A stretch of 10,152 nt of DNA from NCBI GenBank assembly GCA_900763035.1, contig CAAFIS010000210.1:1-10152 (forward strand), given 5' to 3'. The notes beneath the pieces are model-generated. The model saw nothing but the letters and a program-made list of their open reading frames with translations, had not been told where the DNA came from and ran no database searches. The DNA comes from Clostridia bacterium (GTDB taxonomy: Bacteria > Bacillota > Clostridia > Oscillospirales > Acutalibacteraceae). Positions 1 through 6,849 of the stretch are shown in pieces. The translations under genes and the position numbers were made by a program. Within the stretch, counting starts at the first letter, position 1, and each line of letters opens with the position of its first letter.

Positions 1-1605
1 AACGGCGACCTGCGCAGCGGCGCACACGGCCTGCGGCGCGATCTGCGCGGCTAAACACAGCAGTTCGTAGTCCTCGAGTGCACCGCGCATCGCCTCGCTG
101 CGCAGGCTCTCGAACACGCTAAGGCCCTCGCGGTCAGGATAGACGATGAACGCATCGCACGGGAAAGAGCCGAAGCAGCTGACGTCGGCATAGGGGTCGT
201 GCCGATGGACGCACGGGCCGTAGTTGTTCCATGCATAGTGCAGATAGCCGGTCAGCCCGGCCAAAAAGTTATACCAGCCGAGCAGCCGCGTGGCGGCCAG
301 CGGATAATCGCCAAGGCGGGAGAGATAGTCGAACTGCGGCTGCAGACAGGTGTACTGCCACACCTCGGCGCGGCCGTCCGGGATGGTGCGGTAGGCCTGC
401 GGCGCGTGTGCGTGGTGCCACAGCAGCGGCACGTGGATGTCCAGCTCCCGGCCGAAGGTGTACGGCGACTCGCGCCGGACGGCATCGATCGTGCGCGCGC
501 CCGGCATCAGCTCGTGGATCAGGCGATAGACCGCCAGCGTCTGCTGATACTGGATGTCGCTGTCGATCTCATCCGCAACGTGCTGCAGCCATGCTCCCTC
601 CAGCCCGATCGCGCGCAGGTGCGCGCCGAGGGCGGAGAACAGCGTGCGGTGGAACTCCTCCACCGCCGGGTCGGCGGCAGGCTTCCACACCCGCTCGAAA
701 TGCCCGTCCGGCTGCCGCTCGAACACCCAACCGATCAGCCCGCGCTGGCTCCACGAGGTGGCGGGGGGCATATCCAGCGACCAGTCGCGGGACAGCAGGT
801 GCATCCCGGAAAAGCTGCGCGCGCCCATGCCGTCCGGATCGCGCATGATCGCCAAAAAGCGATCGAGATGCGTAAGATCGAACCGCAGCGTGCCGTCCGC
901 ATCGACGGACAGGCCGTCGGCCAGCACGTGCTCCAGCGGCACGTCGATCACGTTCTGCCGCTGTGCGCGCATGATCCGCCCGCAGTTTTTCAGCAGCGTT
1001 TCATGTTCCGGCGACCATGGCCGGATCCCGTAGACGCGGCGCAGATGCTCCGGCTCCAGCAGCTGCGTCCAGCAGACGTAGGAGAAGCGGGAGCGCTCCG
1101 GTGCAGGCAACACTGCGCAGTGCACGACCGACAAGATCGGCAGCGCGGCCGAAAAGCCGTCCGCCGTGACCGTGACCGTGGCGGGATATTCGCCGGGCGC
1201 GGCATCCGGCGCGGCCGATACGCGCAGATACAGCGCGCGGCATTCCCCGGCCGGGACGTCGACCGGCTGCGGGCGCAGCACCTCCGGCAGCACGCCGGGC
1301 GCGACGGCGCGCACCGAGCGGCTGCCGATGTGGATCGTGTTTTGCGAAAACGGCAGCAGTTCGATGCTGAAGATCTCGGCCGTCACACCGGGGATAGCCG
1401 GCGTGCACCGGGCCGTCAGCCCGGTCAGCGGGCGATCGCCCGCCTGCACGCCGATCTGTATCCCTTCGCGGCCGCCGCGCGCCGTGTGCAGCACCACCGG
1501 CGGGCAGACGGCGGGGATGTCCGGCGGGTAGGTGCCGGGGAAGATGTCCTCGGTCGGTGCGGCGGAAAACAGTCGCACGCCGTCGGCAAAAAGCAGACCG
1601 TTCAT
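1..1605 (-). CDS. GH123/DUF4091-like glycoside hydrolase, cytoplasmic, 3' end outside window
   Basis: The frame is open from the ATG at 1605 to the left window edge: 535 codons, no stop, so the C-terminus is missing. The protein begins MNGLLFADGV with no signal peptide, so it should be cytoplasmic. Residues about 1-168 form a beta-sandwich (REGIQIGVQAG near the start, PGEYPATVTV and VLPAPE near its end). Residues about 170-520 resemble the GH123 catalytic domain (PF13320, formerly DUF4091): AQRQNVIDVP, then HVADE with the Asp-Glu pair D345-E346, GDYPL, TGYLHYAWN, DAFIVYP and EDYELLC. In GH123 an adjacent Asp-Glu pair performs substrate-assisted catalysis on N-acetylhexosaminides; that role here is inferred from position. 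It is a clear paralogue of the lipoprotein at 2744-4771. The start is supported by AGGAG at 1616-1620 (10-base spacer) and a 4-base ATGA overlap with the upstream gene. The substrate is unknown. Confidence 0.85.
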   Translation of the reverse strand, partial: MNGLLFADGVRLFSAAPTEDIFPGTYPPDIPAVCPPVVLHTARGGREGIQIGVQAGDRPLTGLTARCTPAIPGVTAEIFSIELLPFSQNTIHIGSRSVRAVAPGVLPEVLRPQPVDVPAGECRALYLRVSAAPDAAPGEYPATVTVTADGFSAALPILSVVHCAVLPAPERSRFSYVCWTQLLEPEHLRRVYGIRPWSPEHETLLKNCGRIMRAQRQNVIDVPLEHVLADGLSVDADGTLRFDLTHLDRFLAIMRDPDGMGARSFSGMHLLSRDWSLDMPPATSWSQRGLIGWVFERQPDGHFERVWKPAADPAVEEFHRTLFSALGAHLRAIGLEGAWLQHVADEIDSDIQYQQTLAVYRLIHELMPGARTIDAVRRESPYTFGRELDIHVPLLWHHAHAPQAYRTIPDGRAEVWQYTCLQPQFDYLSRLGDYPLAATRLLGWYNFLAGLTGYLHYAWNNYGPCVHRHDPYADVSCFGSFPCDAFIVYPDREGLSVFESLRSEAMRGALEDYELLCLAAQIAPQAVCAAAQVAV

Positions 1606-2477
1606 CGGGCGCACGCTCCTCTCTCGGCATAACGGGCCAGCGGTTCGTTATCCCCGGCCGCGCAGGCCGGATCCAAACGGCACACCAGCGCCCGCCGCGT
1701 GCGGGAGAGCAGCCCGGCGGCGTCCTCGCCGCGGGCGGACACGCGCGACAGCGCCCGGCACAGCGTATCGGTCAGCCACGGGTCGGCCTGCCGCGCCGCC
1801 GCGTACAGCCGCCGGTCGTGTTCCGCCAAGCGGCACAGCAGTGTACGGTAGCTCTCGTTTGCGGCGGCGGGCAGAGCGCCCTCCCTCGCCGCCGTGAAAA
1901 GCAGCGACAGCGGATCCGGCGCATCCCCCGCCGGGATGCGCGGCCCATCCGGCAGCGCGGCGGGACAGGCGGCCGCCACGTGGAGGACGACCGCCAGATA
2001 GCACACGCCCGCCTCCAGCTCCAGCTCCAGCAGCGTGCGATAAAGGCCGGGCGGCGTCTGCGGCGTTGTGCTTGCGGTGACGAGCAGCGCCCCGGCGCGG
2101 TACGGCAGCGCGGCGGCGGGCTTTGCGATGAACTGCGGCTCGCCCGCGCCGGGCGCGTCCGGGACGGCCAGCGGCCGCACGTCCAGCTGCGGCGCGGTGC
2201 GGCCGTACATCGGCAGCACCCGTATGCCGCGCACGTACAGCCCGCATTCGCCGCCCGTATATACGGCGACGGCTGCGGTCATATCGTCCTGCGTCAAAAA
2301 CAGGCGGATGCGCTGCGGCGCGTCCGCGATCGGCAGCGGCTGTGTCGCCGGGTGCATATCGCCGTCCATGGCGGCGACGGCGTCGGCGTCCGGCGGCACG
2401 GTCAGTGCCGTGACCGGGCTGCCGACAGGCAGGGAAAAGATCCGGCAGGTCTGCCGGGGGGAGCGGTCGATGAGCAT
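1602..2477 (-). CDS. GH123-N-like beta-sandwich protein lacking the catalytic barrel
   Basis: A 291-residue protein without a signal peptide. I do not know a named family for it. Residues about 57-176 can be aligned by eye with the N-terminal sandwich of both neighbouring GH123/DUF4091-like enzymes: AVAVYTGGECGLYVRGIRVLP, then a PYRAGALLVTAST strand, TPPGLYRTLLEL, and an ending AALPDG that matches VLPAPE and ALPEPK in the paralogues. There the enzymes continue into the catalytic barrel, but this protein goes into about 105 mostly helical residues (EGALPAAANESYRTLLCRLAEHD onward, split here by my reading into several helices). It has no Asp-Glu catalytic motif, so an enzyme role is unlikely; a binding or partner subunit is possible. 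I chose the ATG at 2477 over the in-frame ATG at 2507 because AGGAGG lies 7 bases before it and the longer start would fall in the hairpin T-run. Its TGA overlaps the next ATG. Confidence 0.8.
   Translation of the reverse strand: MLIDRSPRQTCRIFSLPVGSPVTALTVPPDADAVAAMDGDMHPATQPLPIADAPQRIRLFLTQDDMTAAVAVYTGGECGLYVRGIRVLPMYGRTAPQLDVRPLAVPDAPGAGEPQFIAKPAAALPYRAGALLVTASTTPQTPPGLYRTLLELELEAGVCYLAVVLHVAAACPAALPDGPRIPAGDAPDPLSLLFTAAREGALPAAANESYRTLLCRLAEHDRRLYAAARQADPWLTDTLCRALSRVSARGEDAAGLLSRTRRALVCRLDPACAAGDNEPLARYAERGACAR
1616..1620 (-). promoter_or_regulatory. Ribosome binding site for the cytoplasmic GH123-like gene
   Basis: AGGAG on the minus strand, 10 bases before the ATG at 1605. It lies inside the end of the upstream gene, so translation of the two is probably coupled through the ATGA overlap. 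Confidence 0.7.
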
Positions 2478-2484
2478 GGCTCGT

Positions 2485-2490
2485 CCTCCT
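2485..2490 (-). promoter_or_regulatory. Ribosome binding site that fixes the start of the sandwich protein
   Basis: A perfect AGGAGG on the minus strand, 7 bases before the ATG at 2477. It decides between this start and the in-frame ATG 30 bases further upstream, which has no comparable signal. Confidence 0.85.
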
Positions 2491-2498
2491 AACGGTGC

Positions 2499-2521
2499 GC
2501 CCCGCACGGCGGGGCTTTTTT
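2499..2521 (+). terminator. GC-rich hairpin followed by six T residues
   Basis: GCCCCGC (2499-2505), loop ACG, GCGGGGC (2509-2515), then TTTTTT (2516-2521) form a perfect 7-bp stem with an intrinsic-terminator layout when read on the plus strand. No plus-strand gene precedes it. As a terminator it would only stop antisense transcription coming from the left. On the minus strand the same stem lies in the leader of the leftward transcript, 8 bases before the AGGAGG, and may affect mRNA stability or ribosome access. Structure is seen; function is inferred. Confidence 0.6.
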
Positions 2522-2560
2522 ATCCGATAAGCCGATTATATCGGATGCGCCCGTGCGGGG
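2500..2560. repeat. 10-bp inverted repeat with 41-base spacer enclosing hairpin and operator
   Basis: CCCCGCACGG at 2500-2509 is perfectly complementary to CCGTGCGGGG at 2551-2560. The left arm is shared with the terminator-like hairpin at 2499-2515, so the two pairings exclude one another. The spacer holds the T-run and the 8-bp inverted repeat around the leftward -10 box. It could be a competing RNA fold or a DNA-level element; chance is possible in GC-rich DNA. Confidence 0.6.
2522..2546. promoter_or_regulatory. Candidate operator: 8-bp inverted repeat over the leftward promoter
   Basis: ATCCGATA (2522-2529) and TATCGGAT (2539-2546) are perfect inverted arms separated by 9 bases. On the minus strand the repeat covers the TATAAT (-10) and the predicted transcription start near 2528. 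A regulator bound here would block the leftward promoter. That position, overlapping the core promoter, favours a repressor. The binding protein is not known. Confidence 0.5.
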
Positions 2561-2563
2561 AAA
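2535..2563 (-). promoter_or_regulatory. Leftward promoter for the sandwich/GH123-like gene pair
   Basis: A consensus TATAAT on the minus strand at 2540-2535. At a 17-base spacing the -35 region (2563-2558) reads TTTCCC, only 3 of 6 matches to TTGACA, and there is no extended TG before the -10. The predicted start is an A near 2528, giving a leader of about 50 bases that contains the GC hairpin. The weak -35 suggests dependence on an activator or tight control; that is inference. Confidence 0.5.
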
Positions 2564-2621
2564 TAGCGGATTTTTGCGTTTTGCCTGCATTTTTTTATGC
2601 CGTGGGCGCGAAGGCGTGAGA

Positions 2622-2636
2622 AATCGGTTATCGTAT
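2622..2636 (+). promoter_or_regulatory. Near-copy of the leftward operator region on the rightward side
   Basis: AATCGGTTATCGTAT at 2622-2636 on the plus strand matches AATCGGCTTATCGGAT (minus strand, 2537-2522) with one gap and one mismatch. It ends 15 bases before the candidate -35 of the rightward operon, where an activator could sit. It may be a second site for the same regulator. The words are short and GC-balanced, so coincidence cannot be excluded. Confidence 0.3.
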
Positions 2637-2651
2637 CGAAAAAATCTTGGA

Positions 2652-2680
2652 TTGTTGCGCCGGGGGGATCTTGGTAACAT
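2652..2680 (+). promoter_or_regulatory. Weak candidate promoter for the rightward operon
   Basis: TTGTTG (2652-2657), a 17-base spacer and TAACAT (2675-2680) are the best sigma-A-like pair I find before the lipoprotein gene, with 3 of 6 and 4 of 6 consensus matches. The start would be near 2687, leaving a leader of about 57 bases. This is only a candidate. Confidence 0.3.
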
Positions 2681-2743
2681 GGAAGCGAGATACCGGGAGA
2701 GCGCCCGCCGCGCCGCCCGGGCAAGAGAAAGGGATGTGTTTTG

Positions 2744-4771
2744 ATGAACAAGCGAATGATCGCCGGTTTGATCTGCCTGCTGCTGATGCTGCAGCCGCTT
2801 GCCGGCTGCGGCAAAGATCCCGCCCCGTCCGATCCGTCGTCGGGCAGTCCCGCCTCCGGCGGCGGGAGCGACCCCGGCAGCCTGCCGGGCGACCCCACCG
2901 TGTCCGATGCGCCGTCCGGCGCGGCGTCCGCCGACGGTACGTCCGCCTCGTCCGGCGGCACGAACGCCTCCGGTGCGAAAACGACCGCCGGACGCACGGA
3001 CAGCACGAAGGGGACGACCGCCCCGGCCAAGAGCCTGCCCGCCGCGGTCGCGACGTGGTTCGAAGGGCCGCTGACCGACATCTTCCCCGCGACGCAGAAG
3101 TCCGACAAGTCGCTGGCCGAAGGGCACATCGATATGCTGAAAAATGAAACGGAGAGCATCCAGCTGGCCGTGCGTGCGGGCAGCGAAGAGCTGACCGGGC
3201 TGCGCGTGTCCGTCGCACCGTTCGCGGAAAAGGGTGCGCCGACGATCTCGGTCGCGCCGATCCGGCTGCTGAACACGTCCAAGGCATCGCGCGGCTTCAC
3301 GGCGGCAGGCGGAAACGTCGCCAAGTATAAGCGCGGCGATACGCCCGGCGACTTTCCGGAATATTACGACGTCAACAACAGCACCGTCGGGCGCGAGAGC
3401 GGCGTGACCTACGCCGTGCCCGCCGGAGAGAGCGCGGGCGTCGTGATCGAGGCGACCTCTACCGCCGCCACCCGCGCCGGGACATACCGCACCGCGGTGG
3501 CGCTGTCCGGCGATCAGGGCACGCGCCGGATCGAGGTCAGCGTGCGTGTCTGGGACGCCGCGCTGCCGGAGCCGAAAAACTCCGCCTTCTCGTATACGAA
3601 CTGGTTCTCGTCCGCCGAGATGAACGGCTCCGGCTTCCCGCAGTTCATGGATGCGTACTATGATGCCGGCTCCTTCGGCGAGAACTTTTTCCGCGTGATG
3701 GCGAACTGGGCCAAGGTGATGAAAAAACAGCGGCAGAACGTGATCTATGTGCCGACGATGGCGCTGCTCTCCTCCGATATGACGATTGCGGCGGACGGCA
3801 GCTATCGCTTCACGTTCAGGAATTTCGACCGCTATGTGGAAACGTTCATCAAGAACGGCTCGGTCAAATCGCTGGAGGGCGGCTTCTTCTACGAAAAAGA
3901 CTGGTACGTCGACCCGCCGACGGAGCCGAACACGTGGCCGACCGGCTCGCTCGTCACCGCGATCTTCGTCAAGAGCGGCAGCGGCTGCACGACGAAGTGG
4001 GTCAAGGCGGACACGGCCGAGGCCAAGATGCATTTCGACCGGCTGATCCCCGCGCTGTACGCGCACTTAAAGAGCAAGGGCTGGGAGAAGATGTGGCTGC
4101 AGCACGTGTGCGACGAGCCGCTGTCTACTTTGCAGACCAAGCAGATCAGCGCGATGTACAGGCGGATCTTGAGCGAGATGCCCGGCGTGCGCACGCTGGA
4201 TGCGGGCAGCCACCAGCTGACGAACTTCCGTGATAAGGAGCTGAGCATCAACTGCCCGCAGCTGGACGATTACGAGCGAGAGCGTTCCGGCTACAATAAG
4301 CTGGCCGCCGACGACAACGGGCTGGAGCTGTGGAGCTACACCTGCGTCAACCCGCAGGGCAATTACATGACCCGCATCGGCGATTATCCGCTGCTCAGCG
4401 CCCGGATCATCGGGTGGTACGACTGGCAGCAGGGCGTGACCGGCTATCTGCACTGGGGCTGGAACCTGTGGCAGCAGGCGAAGTATTCCCGCAACGATCC
4501 CTTCTCCGACATTTTCTGCGACGACGCGGTGGCGGATGCCTTCCTCGTCTATCCGGACGCGAAGAACATGTCCGTGTTCGAAGGCCCGCGCTCGACGAGC
4601 GTGCGGGACAGCTGGGAGGACTACGAGCTGCTGTGTCTGGCCGCGAAGAAGAACGCCGCCAAAACGCGGCAGATCGTGGACGGCCTGGTGCGCTCCGGCG
4701 ATAATTTCGTGCGCGACCAGACCAAGCTGACCGATGCACGCCTGCAGCTGATCCGCATCGCGGCAGGCTGA
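2744..4771 (+). CDS. GH123/DUF4091-like glycoside hydrolase lipoprotein
   Basis: A 675-residue predicted surface lipoprotein. A lysine/arginine start and hydrophobic stretch end in the lipobox LAGC (residues 19-22), so Cys22 should be lipid-anchored. Residues about 23-100 are a low-complexity Ser/Gly/Pro/Thr/Ala linker that would hold the enzyme off the membrane. A beta-sandwich follows (about 105-274; ESIQLAVRAG, AGTYRTAVAL, AALPEP), then a GH123-type catalytic domain (PF13320, formerly DUF4091): KQRQNVIYVP, HVCDEP with the Asp-Glu pair D457-E458, GDYPL, TGYLHWGWN, DAFLVYP and EDYELLCLA near residue 625. GH123 members cleave beta-N-acetylgalactosamine linkages by substrate-assisted catalysis; the specificity here is not established. 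It is a paralogue of the cytoplasmic protein at 1-1605. I take the ATG at 2744 rather than the TTG at 2741; the AAAGGG at 2728-2733 is a modest ribosome binding site. First gene of the rightward operon. Confidence 0.88.
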   Translation: MNKRMIAGLICLLLMLQPLAGCGKDPAPSDPSSGSPASGGGSDPGSLPGDPTVSDAPSGAASADGTSASSGGTNASGAKTTAGRTDSTKGTTAPAKSLPAAVATWFEGPLTDIFPATQKSDKSLAEGHIDMLKNETESIQLAVRAGSEELTGLRVSVAPFAEKGAPTISVAPIRLLNTSKASRGFTAAGGNVAKYKRGDTPGDFPEYYDVNNSTVGRESGVTYAVPAGESAGVVIEATSTAATRAGTYRTAVALSGDQGTRRIEVSVRVWDAALPEPKNSAFSYTNWFSSAEMNGSGFPQFMDAYYDAGSFGENFFRVMANWAKVMKKQRQNVIYVPTMALLSSDMTIAADGSYRFTFRNFDRYVETFIKNGSVKSLEGGFFYEKDWYVDPPTEPNTWPTGSLVTAIFVKSGSGCTTKWVKADTAEAKMHFDRLIPALYAHLKSKGWEKMWLQHVCDEPLSTLQTKQISAMYRRILSEMPGVRTLDAGSHQLTNFRDKELSINCPQLDDYERERSGYNKLAADDNGLELWSYTCVNPQGNYMTRIGDYPLLSARIIGWYDWQQGVTGYLHWGWNLWQQAKYSRNDPFSDIFCDDAVADAFLVYPDAKNMSVFEGPRSTSVRDSWEDYELLCLAAKKNAAKTRQIVDGLVRSGDNFVRDQTKLTDARLQLIRIAAG

Positions 4772-4791
4772 GCCGAAACAAGGAGGACCCC

Positions 4792-6849
4792 ATGATGAGC
4801 GACCATGCGGCCGACCGGGTGATCTCAGTCGACAAGGGCGATGCGGCGTTTTTCGGCGCTCTCCCGCCGGAAGCGGTGCGCCACCGCCTGATCGACAGGG
4901 CGGGCGACACCTGCCACAACGCGATCTGGGATATGGCGATATCGCCGGACGGGCGGGTGTTCTTCAGCCTGTGCGCGGAGCTGGCCGAGAGCCGGTATGT
5001 GCGGCTGTACGAATACCTACCGCGGGAGAACGCGTTCCGGCGCCACTTCGCACTGGAGGATTGCCTGATCATGCAGGAGCGCGAGATCCGCGCCAGCAAG
5101 ATCCACACGTCGATGTCCTTCATGGACGACGGGCGGATCGTGATGACCACCCACACCACCGCGCAGGCACCGCAGCATCCGACGTGGATGCTGGAGGGCT
5201 ACTATCAGCATCTGTGGGAAGGGTTCCCCGGCTCCCATCTGCTGCTGTACGATCCCGATACCGGCGTGCTGGAGGATCGCGGCATCCCCGTCCCGCGCGA
5301 AACGATCTACGGCGGGACGCTGGATCGGCGGCACAACGTGTTCTATTTCGGCGGGATGGTGCGCGGGCACGTCTACGCTTACGACATCGGCAAAAACACG
5401 GTGACGGATCTGGGGCAGGCGACGGAGTTCGGGACGTACCGCTTCTGCGTCGGCCCGGACGGGCACATCTATTCGTCCAGCCGCCGCGGACGGCTGTTTC
5501 GGATCAACACCGACACCCGGCAGATCGAAGAGCTGGGGCTGCATTTCCCGCTGTCGCGCCACGCCGATTCCCTCGTGCGCGATCAGCTCAACGCCGGGCA
5601 CGTCGGCCCGGACGGGCGGTTCTATCTGCAGGCCGTGTGGGGCGACGAGCTGTTCGTGCTGGACACGAAAACGCCCGCGCTGTCCTCGCTTGGCGGATAT
5701 ATGCCGAAAAGCGTGGCTTGGCCGCACAAAAGCTGGATGGTGGGGCTGCATTTCGATACGCGGGACGTGCTGTGGTACGGGATCTTCCTTTTCAACGCCG
5801 TCGGCGAGAGCGCGGGCTGCCGCCTGTGCAGCTGGGACGTCCTGCACGGCGGTGAGCCGGTCGATCACGGCTTCCTCTCGTCCGATCTGCGGTGCGTGTA
5901 TACGCTCAGCGAGGTGGCGGGACGCGGGGACACGCTGTTCGTGTGCGACGGCAACCACCTGTTCGACCGCTGCGGGATGATGCAGATCGATCTTGATGCT
6001 CTGCGCCGCGCCGAGGCGCGGGACGCCGAGCGCCCGCCCTGCGTGGACATTGCACCGTACCTGACCTTCGGCAACGGGCGGGAGCTGTTCCCCGGCGACG
6101 GGTTCGACGCGGCGGCCGACCGCTACATGGCCTATGTGGAGCGGGCGGGCGCACATTGGCGGTTCTACGCCAAAAACAGCGAGAGCATGGCGGCGCGCGA
6201 AGCACGCGTCGTCTGCCTGTGGGAAACGCTGGGCTTCGGCCGTCCGGTGCGCGCGCTGCGCTTTTTGCCGGACGGGACGCTCTCCGCCGTGTGCGGCGGA
6301 GAGCAGCCGCTTGCCCTGACGGTCCGGGACGGTGCGGTCGTCCGCACCGCGCCGCTGCCGCCGGACGCGCCGATGACGGCGTGCGGTGCATCGCCGGAGC
6401 GCTTGGCCGGGATCCCGGCCGAGGCAAAGCTGCCCTATGTCCCCGGCCGGCAGTATCTGGCCGAGCCTTCCGCCGCCGTGCGCATGGCGGACGGCGCGCT
6501 GCTCGCGGGCACGAAGGACGGGATGCTGTGCCGCATCCGGGACGGACGCGTGTTCTCGCTGGGCGCGGCCTCGTTCAACGGGCCGGTGCACGACCTGTGC
6601 ACCGATGCCGCCGGGCGGCGCGTCTACGGCGTCGCCGGACACGAGCAGGATCTGGGCATGATCTTTTCGTATGACGAGGAGCAGGGCCTGCACTGGCACG
6701 GCCGCTGCTATGTGTATACCGAGGGCGCGCCGTACGTGTCGCTCAGCTCGCAGCCGGTGTGCTGCGCGCTGTCGCCGGACGGCACATGGCTGGCGGTCGG
6801 CGTGGCCGACCGGATGAGCTGCATCTATCTGTATCGCGTCGGCCCGTGA
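4792..6849 (+). CDS. Cytoplasmic beta-propeller protein of unknown function
   Basis: 685 residues, no signal peptide or membrane segment. The sequence is built of repeated strand units with SPDGRVFFS-, GPDGHIYSS-, GPDGRFYLQ-, LPDGTLSAV- and SPDGTWLAV-like turns spread from residue 50 to the C-terminus, as in six- to eight-bladed propellers of the SMP-30/NHL/WD40-like kind. The length could allow two propellers or one with large insertions. Residues about 100-150 are rich in His and aromatic residues (SKIHTSMSF with H105, MTTHTTA with H121, QHPTWM, YYQHLW) and may form an active or metal site. I cannot name a family or activity. Cytoplasmic propellers of sugar loci include PL22 oligogalacturonate lyases, but I see no convincing PL22 signature. 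It starts 20 bases after the lipoprotein gene, with AGGAGG at 4781-4786, 5 bases before the ATG at 4792 and 8 before a second ATG at 4795; either could be used. Confidence 0.75.
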   Translation: MMSDHAADRVISVDKGDAAFFGALPPEAVRHRLIDRAGDTCHNAIWDMAISPDGRVFFSLCAELAESRYVRLYEYLPRENAFRRHFALEDCLIMQEREIRASKIHTSMSFMDDGRIVMTTHTTAQAPQHPTWMLEGYYQHLWEGFPGSHLLLYDPDTGVLEDRGIPVPRETIYGGTLDRRHNVFYFGGMVRGHVYAYDIGKNTVTDLGQATEFGTYRFCVGPDGHIYSSSRRGRLFRINTDTRQIEELGLHFPLSRHADSLVRDQLNAGHVGPDGRFYLQAVWGDELFVLDTKTPALSSLGGYMPKSVAWPHKSWMVGLHFDTRDVLWYGIFLFNAVGESAGCRLCSWDVLHGGEPVDHGFLSSDLRCVYTLSEVAGRGDTLFVCDGNHLFDRCGMMQIDLDALRRAEARDAERPPCVDIAPYLTFGNGRELFPGDGFDAAADRYMAYVERAGAHWRFYAKNSESMAAREARVVCLWETLGFGRPVRALRFLPDGTLSAVCGGEQPLALTVRDGAVVRTAPLPPDAPMTACGASPERLAGIPAEAKLPYVPGRQYLAEPSAAVRMADGALLAGTKDGMLCRIRDGRVFSLGAASFNGPVHDLCTDAAGRRVYGVAGHEQDLGMIFSYDEEQGLHWHGRCYVYTEGAPYVSLSSQPVCCALSPDGTWLAVGVADRMSCIYLYRVGP

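Larger units (their letters stand above)
2478..2743. other. Divergent intergenic control region
   Basis: The 266 bases between the two divergent start codons carry no gene. They are visibly richer in A and T than the flanking coding DNA, with T-runs at 2516-2521 and 2590-2596 and an A-run at 2639-2644. Both promoters must lie here. Separate entries describe a hairpin with a T-run, two inverted repeats, a leftward -10 and a weaker rightward promoter. No regulator gene is present in the window, so the controlling protein is unknown. Confidence 0.8.

Noticed and set aside
199..1632. 477-residue plus-strand open frame
   Set aside because: It lies antisense to the GH123-like gene. Its composition (Arg, Gln, His, Ala) is typical of a GC-rich shadow frame, and it shows no recognisable domain or ribosome binding site.
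2478..2507. Longer start (ATG at 2507) for the sandwich protein
   Set aside because: It would add 10 residues encoded by the hairpin and the AGGAGG itself, and has no ribosome binding site of its own.
2587..2600. GCAT - T run - ATGC inverted repeat in the divergent region
   Set aside because: Only 4-bp arms; too short to support as a hairpin or operator.
2715..2722. Palindrome GCCCGGGC in the lipoprotein leader
   Set aside because: An 8-base self-complementary word is expected often in DNA this GC-rich, and nothing around it supports a role.
2489..4066. 525-residue minus-strand open frame opposite the lipoprotein gene
   Set aside because: Arg/Gly-rich shadow of the lipoprotein gene. It ends in the divergent control region and has no family motif.
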